DNA of 64,000 nt from Neisseria animaloris (GTDB lineage Bacteria > Pseudomonadota > Gammaproteobacteria > Burkholderiales > Neisseriaceae), in NCBI RefSeq assembly GCF_900637855.1, contig NZ_LR134440.1:2274722-2338721 (forward strand), read 5' to 3'. The notes beneath the pieces are model-generated. The model was not told where the DNA came from, did no database searches, and worked only from the letters and a program-made list of their open reading frames with translations. The translations under genes and the position numbers were made by a program. This document shows positions 27,665 through 36,157 of this stretch, piece by piece (the stretch's first letter is position 1; the number at the start of each line of letters is the position of its first letter).

Positions 27665-28741
27665 TCACTGAGCCGCAAGGGTGCGGTAGGAGCCGTTTAA
27701 GACGGCCTGCCACCAGTGTTCATTGTTCAAATACCATTCTATGGTTTTACGCAACCCGCTTTCAAAGTTTTCTTGCGGTCGCCAGCCTAAATCGCGGGTG
27801 ATTTTCGAGGCATCGGTGGCGTAGCGGACATCATGGCCGGGGCGGTCGGCAACGTGGGTAATCAGTTCGGTATAAGATTGCAGGTGGCGGGCTGCAGGGT
27901 TTTGCTCGGTCGGTCGGATTTCGTCGAGGACGGCGCAAATGGTGCGGACGACATCGATATTCCGCCGCTCGGCATTGCCGCCGATATTGTAGGTTGCGCC
28001 GTTCGGGGCACGGGTAAATACCGACCACAATGCGCGGACATGGTCGTCTACATACAGCCAGTCGCGGATTTGCCTGCCTTCGCCGTAAACCGGCAGCGGT
28101 TTGGCGGCAAGGCAGTTCAGAATCATCAGCGGAATCAGTTTTTCTGGAAACTGGCAGGGGCCGTAGTTGTTGGTGCAGTTGGTCAGCACAATGGGCAGGC
28201 CGTAAGTGCGGTGCCATGCGCGGACAAGATGATCGCTCGAGGCTTTGCTGGCGGAATAGGGGCTGCTGGGGGCGTAGGCGGTGGTTTCGGTGAAGAGGCC
28301 GTCTGAATCTTGCAGATCGCCGTAAACTTCGTCGGTGGAAACATGATGGAAACGGAAGGTTCGCTTGGTTTCGCCGTTTAGCGTTTGCAGGTAGTTGCGG
28401 GCGGCTTCGAGCAGGGTATAGGTGCCGACGATGTTGGTTTCGATGAAGTCGGCGGGGCTGCCGATGCTGCGGTCGACATGGCTTTCGGCGGCCAGATGGA
28501 TGATGCCGCACGGCTGGTGCTCGGCAAAAAGTTTGTCCAGCGCGGCGCGGTTGCAGATGTCGGTACGGGCAAAACAATAGCGGGGGTTTGCGGCAACGCC
28601 GGCGAGCGATTGCAGGTTTCCGGCGTAGGTGAGTTTGTCGATGTTGACGATACGCACGCCGGTATGCCCGATCAGGTAGCGGATGAGTGAGGAGCCGATG
28701 AAACCTGCGCCGCCGGTGATAAATAAGGTATTGTTTTGCAT
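27665..28741 (-). CDS. rfbB: dTDP-glucose 4,6-dehydratase
   Basis: 358 residues. It converts dTDP-glucose to dTDP-4-keto-6-deoxyglucose with bound NAD. Seen: [16 protein letters not shown] (NAD loop), [23 protein letters not shown] (catalytic Asp-Glu), [15 protein letters not shown] (Tyr-x-x-x-Lys), and [16 protein letters not shown]. First gene of the rhamnose operon, starting at ATG 28741 with the promoter presumably in the AT-rich 28742-28860. It reads away from lemA, so the gap 28742-29005 is a divergent promoter region that also holds an inverted uptake pair at about 28933-28976. Confidence 0.97.
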   Translation of the reverse strand: MQNNTLFITGGAGFIGSSLIRYLIGHTGVRIVNIDKLTYAGNLQSLAGVAANPRYCFARTDICNRAALDKLFAEHQPCGIIHLAAESHVDRSIGSPADFIETNIVGTYTLLEAARNYLQTLNGETKRTFRFHHVSTDEVYGDLQDSDGLFTETTAYAPSSPYSASKASSDHLVRAWHRTYGLPIVLTNCTNNYGPCQFPEKLIPLMILNCLAAKPLPVYGEGRQIRDWLYVDDHVRALWSVFTRAPNGATYNIGGNAERRNIDVVRTICAVLDEIRPTEQNPAARHLQSYTELITHVADRPGHDVRYATDASKITRDLGWRPQENFESGLRKTIEWYLNNEHWWQAVLNGSYRTLAAQ

Positions 28742-29005
28742 GAATAATAATGATAGTGAATGTAATGAAATGTAATTGTATAGGCGTGTTGGGAAAAAAT
28801 ATAGCCGTTGTTTGTCTTAATCCACATATGGGCGGAGTTGTTTTTGGTTATACTCTCAGCCCTGAGGTCTGGATAAAACAGTCTGCCGTACAACTTGAAG
28901 CACAGTTGTTCCCAGAGAGCTTAACCGGTGTTTTCAGACGGCCTCGCTTGCTCTCAAGGCCGTCTGAAAGCCTTCATTGACTTTAATTAACGACGGAGTA
29001 GTCCT

Positions 29006-29596
29006 ATGCTGAAAAAATGGCTGGCCATTTTGGCCGTATTTACTTCTTTATTTGCTCTGAGCGGCTGCGGCTACAACACCATGCAGACACAGGACGAAGC
29101 GGCCAATGCGGCTTGGTCCGAAGTGCTGAACCAATACCAGCGCCGTGCGGATTTGATTCCGAATCTGGTTAACACCGTCAAAGGTTATGCCAAGCACGAG
29201 GAAAAAGTGCTGACCGATGTAACCAACGCACGCAGCAAAGTGGGCAGCATCCAGATGACGGCGGAAGATGCAACCGACGAAGCCAAATTGAAACAATATG
29301 CTCAGGCGCAAGGGGAATTAAGCAGTGCGTTGTCACGTTTATTAGTAGTGGCGGAAAACTATCCGCAGTTGAAAGCCGACCAGAATTTCCGTGATTTGCA
29401 GGCGCAGTTGGAAGGCACTGAAAACCGCGTAACATTCGCACGCAACAACTACATCAAAGCGGTGCAAACTTATAACACCACTTTGCGCCAGTTCCCGCAA
29501 AACATCACGGCCAAAATTTTCGGCATGAAGGCCCGTCCGCAATTTACCGTTGAGAATGAAAAAGCTGTTTCCACCGCACCTAAAGTAGAGTTTTAA
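29006..29596 (+). CDS. lemA: LemA family lipoprotein
   Basis: 196 residues. The N-terminal segment ends in the lipobox ALSGC, so Cys22 is probably lipidated. The mature part is alpha-helical LemA: YNTMQTQDEAANAAWSEVLN, RADLIPNLVNTVKGYA, VVAENYPQLKADQNFRDLQ and TENRVTFARNNYIKAV. LemA proteins face the periplasm and commonly neighbour TPM-domain proteins, as here (two TPM genes follow). Their biochemical role is not settled. A terminator-like hairpin lies after the stop, before the ynfA-like gene. Confidence 0.94.
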   Translation: MLKKWLAILAVFTSLFALSGCGYNTMQTQDEAANAAWSEVLNQYQRRADLIPNLVNTVKGYAKHEEKVLTDVTNARSKVGSIQMTAEDATDEAKLKQYAQAQGELSSALSRLLVVAENYPQLKADQNFRDLQAQLEGTENRVTFARNNYIKAVQTYNTTLRQFPQNITAKIFGMKARPQFTVENEKAVSTAPKVEF

Positions 29597-29602
29597 TCAG
29601 GG

Positions 29603-29641
29603 TTTTCAGACGGCCTCATGTTTCAAAAGGCCGTCTGAAAT
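29603..29641 (+). terminator. Inverted uptake pair after lemA
   Basis: TTTTCAGACGGCCT (to 29616) and AGGCCGTCTGAAA (from 29628) face each other outward-in with an 11-base loop. Confidence 0.65.
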
Positions 29642-29662
29642 ACTTCTTCCGCCTGTCCTGTT

Positions 29663-29989
29663 ATGTTGAAAACGTTATTGCTGTTTGCCGCCACCGCTTT
29701 GGCGGAGATTGTCGGCTGTTACCTGCCTTATGTTTGGTTGCGGCAGAACGGATCGCCGTGGCTGCTGCTGCCGGCTGCATTGAGTTTGGCCGTATTTGCA
29801 TGGCTGCTTACTTTGCACCCGACTGCCAGCGGGCGTGTTTATGCCGCTTACGGCGGTGTGTATATCAGTACGGCCTTGCTGTGGCTGTGGGCGGTAGACG
29901 GCGTGAAGCCGCAAATCACCGATTGGATAGGCGTAGCCCTGTGCCTGAGCGGAATGGCAGTGATTATGGCAGGAGCGCGGCAGGGTTGA
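29663..29989 (+). CDS. YnfA/UPF0060 family small membrane protein
   Basis: 108 residues with four predicted membrane helices, the standard size for UPF0060. Recognisable segments: [65 protein letters not shown]. These proteins belong to the drug/metabolite transporter superfamily; a transport function is inferred, not shown. It sits between lemA and two TPM-domain genes on the same strand, an unusual insertion in that set. Confidence 0.92.
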   Translation: MLKTLLLFAATALAEIVGCYLPYVWLRQNGSPWLLLPAALSLAVFAWLLTLHPTASGRVYAAYGGVYISTALLWLWAVDGVKPQITDWIGVALCLSGMAVIMAGARQG

Positions 29990-30048
29990 GCCGTGCCGTG
30001 CCGGATCCGTACAGGCCGTCTGAAACTTGAAATCGAAAAAGGAAGCCC

Positions 30049-30945
30049 ATGCAATCCGCAATACAACGCTTCGGTATGTTTCTCGCCATGATGTTGGCGA
30101 GCGTATGGCTGTTTGCGGCCGACCTTACCCCCGTGCCGCCACTGACCGCTCCCGTGATGGATACGGCGGAAATGATGCAGCCCGCCGCACGGGAAGAGTT
30201 GAACGCACATCTGTTGCAGTACAGCCGCGAAAAAGGCAGCCAGATTGTTGTGCTTACCGTGCCGACCATCAATCCTGAAACGCCGTTTGATTATGCCGCC
30301 CGCGTGATGGAAGCATGGAAACTCGGGCGTAAAGACATCAGCGATGGCGTGTTGCTGCTTTTGGTGCGCGACGAACGCAAAAGCCATCTTGCCGTCGGCC
30401 GTGGTTTGGAAGGCGCTATTCCGGATGTGTACGCCAAAAGGATTTTGGAGGATGTGCTGCGGCCTTACCTGCGTGCCGGCGAACCTGACAAAGGTATAGC
30501 GGTAGCCGTAGCCCAAATTGAAAAACTGATTGCAGGCGAACCGCTTCCCGAGGTAAACCCGATCGACCGATATGCCGACGACAGCGGCGACGGTTGGATA
30601 ATGCTGCTGATATTGCCGGTTTTCGCCGGCGGTTTTTTCAGAACGATTTTCGGGCGGGCATTCGGCAGTCTGATTACCGGCGGGTTGACATTCTTTGCTG
30701 GGTGGGTGTTGGGTTTCGGATTGATTGTGGCGGTGCTGGCGGCATTGGTTGGCACGGTAATTGCATTTGCGGTGGGTAGCGGTGCATTTATTTCCGGCGG
30801 CGGAAGCGGTCGGGGCGGCGGTTTCGGAGGCGGCTTTGGTGGTGGTTCGGGTGGTTGGAGCAGCGGTGGCGGTTTCGGAGGGGGCGGCGGCTTCAGCGGC
30901 GGAGGAGGCAGTTTCGGCGGCGGCGGTGCGTCAGGAGGATGGTAA
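30049..30945 (+). CDS. TPM-domain membrane protein with glycine-rich tail (YgcG-like)
   Basis: 298 residues. Signal peptide to about residue 25, then a TPM domain (VMDTAEMMQPAAREELNAHL; GSQIVVLTVPT; DGVLLLLVRDERKSHLAVGRGLEGAIPD; GIAVAVAQIEKL) on the outer face. Two membrane helices lie at ~180-250, followed by a ~45-residue Gly/Ser tail. TPM domains are linked to phosphatase-like and photosystem repair roles in other organisms; in bacteria with LemA the role is unclear. The stop overlaps the next ATG (TAATG), so the two TPM genes are co-translated. Confidence 0.9.
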   Translation: MQSAIQRFGMFLAMMLASVWLFAADLTPVPPLTAPVMDTAEMMQPAAREELNAHLLQYSREKGSQIVVLTVPTINPETPFDYAARVMEAWKLGRKDISDGVLLLLVRDERKSHLAVGRGLEGAIPDVYAKRILEDVLRPYLRAGEPDKGIAVAVAQIEKLIAGEPLPEVNPIDRYADDSGDGWIMLLILPVFAGGFFRTIFGRAFGSLITGGLTFFAGWVLGFGLIVAVLAALVGTVIAFAVGSGAFISGGGSGRGGGFGGGFGGGSGGWSSGGGFGGGGGFSGGGGSFGGGGASGGW

Positions 30946-31457
30946 TGGAGCAAAACAGATTCAAACGGCTATGGCAGCATTGGCTTTGCCCGCGTTTTCG
31001 TGTGGAGCGTTATTTTCCCACGGCCGACCTGCAACGCATCAGCAGCGAAATAGGGCGTTCCGAGCAAAACCATCAAGGTCAGATACGCTTCGTGATCGAG
31101 TCGCGCTATCCGAGCAGCGCCGTGTTAGGCGGTTTGGATACCCGTACCCGTGCGTGGCAATGGTTCGGCGAACTTGGTGTGTGGGATACGGAAATGAACA
31201 GCGGCGTGTTGGTGTATATATCGTTTGCCGACCACGCAGTCGAAATTGTGGCCGACAGGGGCATCGCCGGAAAAGTCGGTACGGAAGCATGGCAGCATGT
31301 TTGCGAAACCATGCGCGAAGCCTTTAAAAACGGGGTATTCGTTGCCGGCTTGGAGAGCGGTTTGCGGGAAGTGAATACCATTCTTTCCCGACATCTGCCG
31401 CGTGATCCTTGCGACGGAGCGGTGGATGAATTGCCGAACGAGGTGGTGTTGCGATAA
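30945..31457 (+). CDS. Second TPM-domain protein
   Basis: 170 residues from ATG 30945, preceded by TCAGGAGG. A frame open further upstream runs through the glycine-rich tail of the previous gene in another frame and is not coding. No signal peptide is obvious; basic N-terminus (EQNRFKRLWQHW). The TPM core is seen as FPTADLQRISSEIGRSE, IRFVIESRYP, GVLVYISFADHAVEIVADRGIAGK and WQHVCETMREAFKNG. It matches the short cytosolic-type TPM proteins usually found behind a YgcG-like gene. Last gene of the lemA cluster. Confidence 0.9.
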   Translation: MEQNRFKRLWQHWLCPRFRVERYFPTADLQRISSEIGRSEQNHQGQIRFVIESRYPSSAVLGGLDTRTRAWQWFGELGVWDTEMNSGVLVYISFADHAVEIVADRGIAGKVGTEAWQHVCETMREAFKNGVFVAGLESGLREVNTILSRHLPRDPCDGAVDELPNEVVLR

Positions 31458-31485
31458 ATGTAAGCCTGTTTTGATAGACTCAAAT

Positions 31486-31530
31486 TAAACAGAGGCCGTC
31501 TGAAAAAACTTTTCAGACGGCCTCTGTTTA
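31486..31530. terminator. Bidirectional uptake-sequence terminator
   Basis: TAAACAGAGGCCGTCTGAAAA and its complement form a 20-bp stem between the convergent TPM and accD genes, with A-rich and T-rich flanks suited to both strands. Confidence 0.85.
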
Positions 31531-31552
31531 TATTGGTATTGGGGGAGAATAT

Positions 31553-32422
31553 TTAAGCTGCGCTTACTGCATCCTGACGGCGCAACAAAGTAATCAGATT
31601 GCTAATGCGCTGTTTCATTTCGCGGCGGTCGACGATTTGGTCAATCGCCCCTTTTTCCAGCAGAAACTCGGCACGTTGGAAGCCTTCGGGCAAGGTTTCG
31701 CGCACGGTTTGCTCAATCACGCGCGGGCCTGCGAAACCGATCAAGGCATTGGGTTCGGCCAATACGATGTCGCCTAAGAAAGCGAAACTGGCTGATACCC
31801 CTCCCATCGTCGGGTCGGTCAGCACGGAGATAAACGGCAGGTGTTTTTCGGAAAGCAGATGCAGCGACGCGCTGGTTTTGGTCATCTGCATCAGGGAATT
31901 CAAACCTTCCTGCATGCGCGCACCGCCCGAAGCCGATACGCATACGAAAGCGCAGTTGTCGGCAACGGCGCGGCGCACGCCCTGTACGAAACGCTCGCCC
32001 ACAACCGACCCCATCGAACCGCCGATAAAACGGAATTCGAATGAAGCCACAACCACAGGCAGGCCGTTCATAGTACCTTTCATAACCACCAACGCATCGT
32101 CTTCGCCGGTGGTTTTACGTGCGGCAGAGAGGCGGTCGGGATATTTTTTGCTGTCTTTGAATTTCAGAATGTCGGTGGGTTTGACTTGCATACCGATTTC
32201 TTCACGGCCGCTTTCATCCAACAACATGTTCAAACGGTCGCGGGCGGATAAAGGATTGTGATGGTTACACTTGGGGCATACTTGCAGGTTTTGCTGCAAA
32301 TCAGTTGCATAAAGGGTGGCCGAGCAAGAAGGGCATTTGTGCCAAAGGCCTTCAGGGATACCCGAAGCATTTTTATCTGCACGTTTGATTTTCGGGGGTA
32401 AGATTTTGTCTAACCAGCTCAT
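31553..32422 (-). CDS. accD: Acetyl-CoA carboxylase carboxyltransferase subunit beta
   Basis: 289 residues. AccD and AccA transfer CO2 from biotin to acetyl-CoA to make malonyl-CoA for fatty acid synthesis. The N-terminal zinc ribbon is clear: CPSC (residues ~29-32) and CPKC (~51-54). The crotonase-like core includes [43 protein letters not shown] and [12 protein letters not shown]. Length is standard. It follows trpA on the same strand after 41 bases with an uptake word between; readthrough from trpA is likely. Confidence 0.97.
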   Translation of the reverse strand: MSWLDKILPPKIKRADKNASGIPEGLWHKCPSCSATLYATDLQQNLQVCPKCNHHNPLSARDRLNMLLDESGREEIGMQVKPTDILKFKDSKKYPDRLSAARKTTGEDDALVVMKGTMNGLPVVVASFEFRFIGGSMGSVVGERFVQGVRRAVADNCAFVCVSASGGARMQEGLNSLMQMTKTSASLHLLSEKHLPFISVLTDPTMGGVSASFAFLGDIVLAEPNALIGFAGPRVIEQTVRETLPEGFQRAEFLLEKGAIDQIVDRREMKQRISNLITLLRRQDAVSAA

Positions 32423-32463
32423 GGTAGCTCCTTGATGTTTTCAGACGGCCTGCGGTGTTTTTG

Positions 32464-33249
32464 TTAACGGATGGCGTCTTTTAATTCTTTTGCCAACGCG
32501 CCGACGGCCTCCGCTTCACGGCCGGCGCTGTTTTCGATTTCTTTGACGATGCGGCTGCCGACGATAACGGCATCGGCAACAGCGGCAATTTCCCGGGCGC
32601 TTTCGGCATTGCTGATGCCGAAACCTACGCCGATAGGGATGCTGATATATTTGCGCAAGATTTCAATTTTACGTGAAACGGCTTCGGTATCCAACTGCGA
32701 CGAACCGGTTACGCCTTTGAGTGAAACATAATAAACAAAGCCGCCTGCATGTTGCGCGATGGTTCGGATACGTTCTTCGGTTGTCGTCGGGGCAATCAGG
32801 AAAATGCAGTCGATACCGTTCTGTTTCAGCGCGTCGTGTAACGTAGAAATGGTTTCGACGGGGGAATCGACTGTCAACACACCGTCTACGCCTGCTTCGG
32901 CTGCGGCGCGGGCAAAGGTTTCGTAACCCATTTTGTGTATGGGGTTGAGATAACCCATCAGTACGACGGGCGTGGTTTGATCGGTTTGGCGGAATTCGCG
33001 TACGACCGCCAATACATCGTTCAGCGATACGCCTTTTGCGAGGGCTCGTTCGGCGGCACGCTGAATGGTGGGGCCGTCTGCCATCGGGTCGGAAAAGGGT
33101 ACGCCGAGTTCAAGCAGATCGGCACCGTTGGCAACCAAGCCGTGCATAACGGCCAGTGTGGTGCGGATGTCAGGATCTCCGGCGGTAATGTAGGGAATCA
33201 GGGCTTTTTCGCTGTTTAAGGCTTGGAAGGTTTGCTGGATTCTGCTCAT
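32464..33249 (-). CDS. trpA: Tryptophan synthase alpha subunit
   Basis: 261 residues. It cleaves indole-3-glycerol phosphate to indole, which passes to TrpB. The TIM-barrel catalytic residues are in place: Glu in LLELGVPFSDP and Asp in MADGPTIQRA. YITAGDPD, VLMGYLNPIHKMG, GFVYYVSLKGVTG and GVGFGISNAE are standard. No trpB lies next to it in the window; trpA with accD is a familiar neighbour pair in proteobacteria. A Correia-like element lies about 150 bases upstream of its start. Confidence 0.96.
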   Translation of the reverse strand: MSRIQQTFQALNSEKALIPYITAGDPDIRTTLAVMHGLVANGADLLELGVPFSDPMADGPTIQRAAERALAKGVSLNDVLAVVREFRQTDQTTPVVLMGYLNPIHKMGYETFARAAAEAGVDGVLTVDSPVETISTLHDALKQNGIDCIFLIAPTTTEERIRTIAQHAGGFVYYVSLKGVTGSSQLDTEAVSRKIEILRKYISIPIGVGFGISNAESAREIAAVADAVIVGSRIVKEIENSAGREAEAVGALAKELKDAIR

Positions 33250-33639
33250 TGTTTGTTTGCGTCGGGCTTTTCAGACGGCCTCAACGGATAAATTTGAAAA
33301 AGCGAGTATAACATTGCTTTGATTTGGTCTGAGTGGTAATTTACATTTATTGTATTGCAGATAAACAGGAACATTCTACGGCGTGATACCGCCTGCATTT
33401 TTATATAGCAAATAAACTTAATTTACTAAGGCATTGCTGCGCCTTGGCTCTAAGAGACTGATTTCGTTAAGTTGCTGAAGCGGCAACGGAACCGGTTCCG
33501 TATCACTTGTATTACCTGCGGCTTGCTGTCTTGTATTAAAAATAATTTTATTTGCTATCGGTTAACCGATATAAAGAAAGGCCGTCTGAAAACTTTTCAG
33601 ACGGCCTCAAGCATAATGCGGAACTTGTTTGCTTCGGCA
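33250..33639. other. Region between trpA and fxsA
   Basis: 390 bases holding an uptake word just upstream of trpA (near 33270), the Correia-like element (33405-33558) and an inverted uptake pair at about 33578-33608 that probably terminates fxsA. No gene is supported. Confidence 0.7.
33405..33558. repeat. Full-length Correia-like element (154 bp)
   Basis: The same family and exactly the same length as the element at 20191-20344. The ends ATAGCAAATAAACTT and ATTTTATTTGCTAT are near-perfect inverted repeats. The interior includes CTAAGGCATTGCTGCGCC, a TCTAAGAGACTGATTTCG stretch, the palindrome GGAACCGGTTCC and GCGGCTTGCTGTCTTGTA. It lies between the trpA start and the fxsA end, possibly influencing trpA expression. 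Confidence 0.88.
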
Positions 33640-34110
33640 TTAATCCTGTTTATGCTCGATGTAGTCCTGTCTGCCCGGTTCGGACGGCGTTACGGTGTAT
33701 TCGCCTTCAATGATATCGTCGTCATTCGGGCGGGGGCGTGTAAAAGGATTGTGTTGCGAGGTGAATGTGGCGGTGTTTATCTCTGCAATCGGTTTTCCTT
33801 TAAGCGGCAGCAGCAGAATCAAAGCGATAATCAGCGATACGAAGCCCGGGCTCATCATCAAAACGGCGGCAACGGCATAACGGATAGGCCAAAGCATTTG
33901 GTAAAACGAAACTTGCCCGCCGCCGCGCACAGCAGCCCCCGCCATCAGCAAACCCGATAAACCCGTGTGGCGCAGCATCATCGCTCCCGTCACAAAACTC
34001 AATATCATTAAGCCGAGTGTTGCTGCTCCGCCAATCCAATCCGCCATCCATACGATGGACATGATTTCCAAAAACAGCAGTACTAGAAAGCCGATACCGA
34101 AAAAACGCAT
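33640..34110 (-). CDS. fxsA: FxsA family membrane protein
   Basis: 156 residues with an N-terminal hydrophobic half (FGIGFLVLLFLEIMSIVWMA; LGLMILSFVTGAMMLR) and two further helices ending in PGFVSLIIALILLLPLKG, the hallmark of FxsA. In E. coli FxsA modulates exclusion of phage T7 by plasmid F; its cellular role is unknown. The last ~45 residues are polar and acidic (RPNDDDIIEGEYTVT). Start ATG 34110 follows AAAGGAAAC. Single gene, divergent from nlpD. Confidence 0.9.
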   Translation of the reverse strand: MRFFGIGFLVLLFLEIMSIVWMADWIGGAATLGLMILSFVTGAMMLRHTGLSGLLMAGAAVRGGGQVSFYQMLWPIRYAVAAVLMMSPGFVSLIIALILLLPLKGKPIAEINTATFTSQHNPFTRPRPNDDDIIEGEYTVTPSEPGRQDYIEHKQD

Positions 34111-34292
34111 TTTGTTGTTTCCTTTATAGTCATTTTTACCCGTGCCGCTAAAATAAAGCTAACATTGCCCGCTTTCAAGCAGTCGGGGTGTGAAAACGGG
34201 TAAAAGCATAAGTTGTAAAAAAAAGTAAAGGAGTTGCGGTTGGGCCGTCTGAAAGTGTGGGTCGCCGTCCAAATTTGCTATCCTTACGCCCC

Positions 34293-34985
34293 ATGAATAC
34301 ACAATACTTTCCTAAACTGAAAAAAATATTTTTGAGTGCTTCTTTGACGATATTGGCAGCCTGTGCAGGTAACCCTGCCAGCGGCCCCGTACCCGAAGGG
34401 CATTACCGCGTACAGAGTGGCGATAACCTTTACCGCATCGGCTTGCGTTTCGGACAAAGTGTGAAAACATTGGCGGAATGGAATAATCTGCACGACACAT
34501 CTAAAATCGAAGTCGGTCAAGTGTTGCGTGTCCGTTCGCGGGGCGTAATAACCGCTTCTTCTCCGCACCGCGCCGCTTCCCGCTCAGGCGAATCCCAACA
34601 AGTAGCACCGGTCAATCGCCTAAACCTGCAATGGCCGGTGGAAAACGGAGCCGTGAACATTGTCGAACAATACAATGGTAACTCCAATAAGGGCATTGAT
34701 ATCAAAGGCGAACTAGGCACACCTGTTAAGGCCGCTGCTTCAGGAAAAGTGCTGTATGCCGGCGAAGGTTTGCGCGGATACGGTAAACTGGTGTTGGTGA
34801 GCCATAACAGCAGCACGTTAACTGCTTATGCTCATAATGACAGCATCAGCGTGCAAAAAGGCCAAACCGTGCAGCAAGGGCAAACCATCGCCACAATGGG
34901 TAGTACGGATACTGATCGTGTGAAGCTGCATTTTGAGGTTCGGATTAACGGAAAAGCCGTCAATCCGATGTTATATTTGCGTTGA
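34293..34985 (+). CDS. nlpD: NlpD-like LysM/M23 lipoprotein (amidase activator type)
   Basis: 230 residues from ATG 34293; an upstream in-frame start at 34257 has no value. Signal peptide with lipobox LAACA (Cys ~24), a LysM domain (~40-85: YRVQSGDNLYRIGLRFGQSV ... IEVGQVLRV) for glycan binding, a Ser/Arg linker and a C-terminal M23 fold (~120-230). The metal site is degenerate: the first His of active LytM enzymes is replaced (NKGIDIKG), as in E. coli NlpD, although AYAHND and LHFEVR remain. This suggests activation of a cell-separation amidase rather than peptidase activity. A perfect 48-bp palindrome follows the stop. Confidence 0.92.
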   Translation: MNTQYFPKLKKIFLSASLTILAACAGNPASGPVPEGHYRVQSGDNLYRIGLRFGQSVKTLAEWNNLHDTSKIEVGQVLRVRSRGVITASSPHRAASRSGESQQVAPVNRLNLQWPVENGAVNIVEQYNGNSNKGIDIKGELGTPVKAAASGKVLYAGEGLRGYGKLVLVSHNSSTLTAYAHNDSISVQKGQTVQQGQTIATMGSTDTDRVKLHFEVRINGKAVNPMLYLR

Positions 34986-35003
34986 TTTAAAAACGGAAAA
35001 TAA

Positions 35004-35051
35004 AATGTTTTAGGCCGTCTGAAAACATGTTTTCAGACGGCCTAAAACATT
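35004..35051 (+). terminator. Perfect 48-bp palindrome with two uptake sequences after nlpD
   Basis: The sequence from AATGTTTTAGGCCGTCTG to its reverse complement is symmetric about ACATGT with no mismatch: 24-base arms with no forced loop. An A/T-rich run follows, so it works as a terminator. Confidence 0.85.
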
Positions 35052-35216
35052 AAAAAAATTTATTTTGTCTTTTGTTAATAACTATTTATAAAATTATTGT
35101 AGCGTATTTCAATACCATTTGGCTATGAAAATAAACCGTTGGGAAAAATATTTAAATACCCGTACAACATTTACTTTATTCTGCAATCTCAAAAAAATTA
35201 ATTAAGGAATACAGCT

Positions 35217-35411
35217 ATGCGTATGAGGGTTTTTATACTTGCGGCGGTATTGTTAGGTGGAACGTATTATTTACAAGAAAGTCCTGAAACCAAGCAGAGC
35301 ATTAAACAGACTTTCAGCCGCGAAAACTTGTTTGAAGTAAAATTTAAAGATGCTGAAAAGCAAAAACAATACGAAAACAACAAAACATCGTTGTTTTACT
35401 CATCTTCATAA
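35217..35411 (+). CDS. Small hypothetical protein with N-terminal membrane segment
   Basis: 64 residues. I do not recognise it. ATG 35217 follows TTAAGGAATACAG, a good site; a second in-frame ATG comes two codons later. Residues 5-18 (VFILAAVLLGGTYY) form a signal-anchor or uncleaved signal, followed by a charged, Lys/Glu/Gln-rich stretch (KQSIKQTFSRENLFEVKFKD). It would be a periplasm- or cytoplasm-facing single-pass peptide. It stands alone between nlpD and dcd, in AT-rich DNA, and has its own terminator. Confidence 0.6.
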   Translation: MRMRVFILAAVLLGGTYYLQESPETKQSIKQTFSRENLFEVKFKDAEKQKQYENNKTSLFYSSS

Positions 35412-35437
35412 TCATAATTAGCCAAGAACATATAAAT

Positions 35438-35476
35438 AAAAAAAGCCGTCTGAAAATTTTCAGGCGGCTTTTTTAT
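35438..35476. terminator. Hairpin between the small gene and dcd
   Basis: AAAAAGCCGTCTGAAAA pairs with TTTTCAGGCGGCTTTTT (one wobble), symmetric A and T runs; suits both convergent genes. Confidence 0.8.
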
Positions 35477-35477
35477 A

Positions 35478-36044
35478 TCATGTTTTAGGAAGAGTTACGC
35501 CCGTTTGCCCCATGTATTTACCTTTTCGGTCTTTGTAAGATGTTTCGCAAATTTCATCGCTTTCAAAAAACAATACTTGTGCCACACCTTCACCGGCATA
35601 TATTTTTGCAGGTAGCGGGGTAGTGTTGGAGAATTCAAGTGTAACGTAACCTTCCCATTCCGGTTCGAACGGCGTTACATTCACGATAATGCCGCAGCGT
35701 GCATAAGTGGACTTACCCAAACATACGGTTAATACGTTGCGCGGAATACGGAAATATTCCACCGTACGGGCCAGAGCGAACGAATTAGGCGGAATAATGC
35801 AGTAATCGTCTTCAACGGTTACAAAGTTGCGGGTGTCGAAATTTTTCGGGTCGACAATCGTGCTATTGATGTTGGTAAAAATTTTGAATTCATTCGCACA
35901 ACGGATATCGTAGCCATAGCTTGATGTGCCGTAAGAAATGATTTTTTTCCCATCAATTTCCTTAATCTGGTTCGGTTCGAACGGTTCGATCATGCCGTGT
36001 TGTTCGCTCATCCGGCGTATCCATTTGTCGGATTTAATGCTCAT
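35478..36044 (-). CDS. dcd: dCTP deaminase
   Basis: 188 residues. It deaminates dCTP to dUTP, feeding dTMP synthesis. Sequence follows the bacterial monofunctional family: [77 protein letters not shown] (with catalytic Glu) and [14 protein letters not shown]. Length is normal. Single gene, 113 bases downstream of rdgC on the same strand. Confidence 0.97.
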   Translation of the reverse strand: MSIKSDKWIRRMSEQHGMIEPFEPNQIKEIDGKKIISYGTSSYGYDIRCANEFKIFTNINSTIVDPKNFDTRNFVTVEDDYCIIPPNSFALARTVEYFRIPRNVLTVCLGKSTYARCGIIVNVTPFEPEWEGYVTLEFSNTTPLPAKIYAGEGVAQVLFFESDEICETSYKDRKGKYMGQTGVTLPKT

Positions 36045-36157
36045 AATGTTTCCTTGTTTTCATCAATATGCCGTTGCGTTACATTTCAGACGGCCTGTAT
36101 TCGATGTGTTTAAGTATTTAAATCGTATGGTTTTGTCAAACCGGTGGTAGGGAAGGT

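Noticed and set aside
28672..28893. 73-residue frame upstream of rfbB
   Set aside because: AT-rich chance frame overlapping the rfbB start in another frame.
30465..30953. Proline-rich protein antisense to the TPM gene
   Set aside because: It is the complement of the glycine-rich tail; the sense gene has a signal peptide, TPM domain and coupled neighbour.
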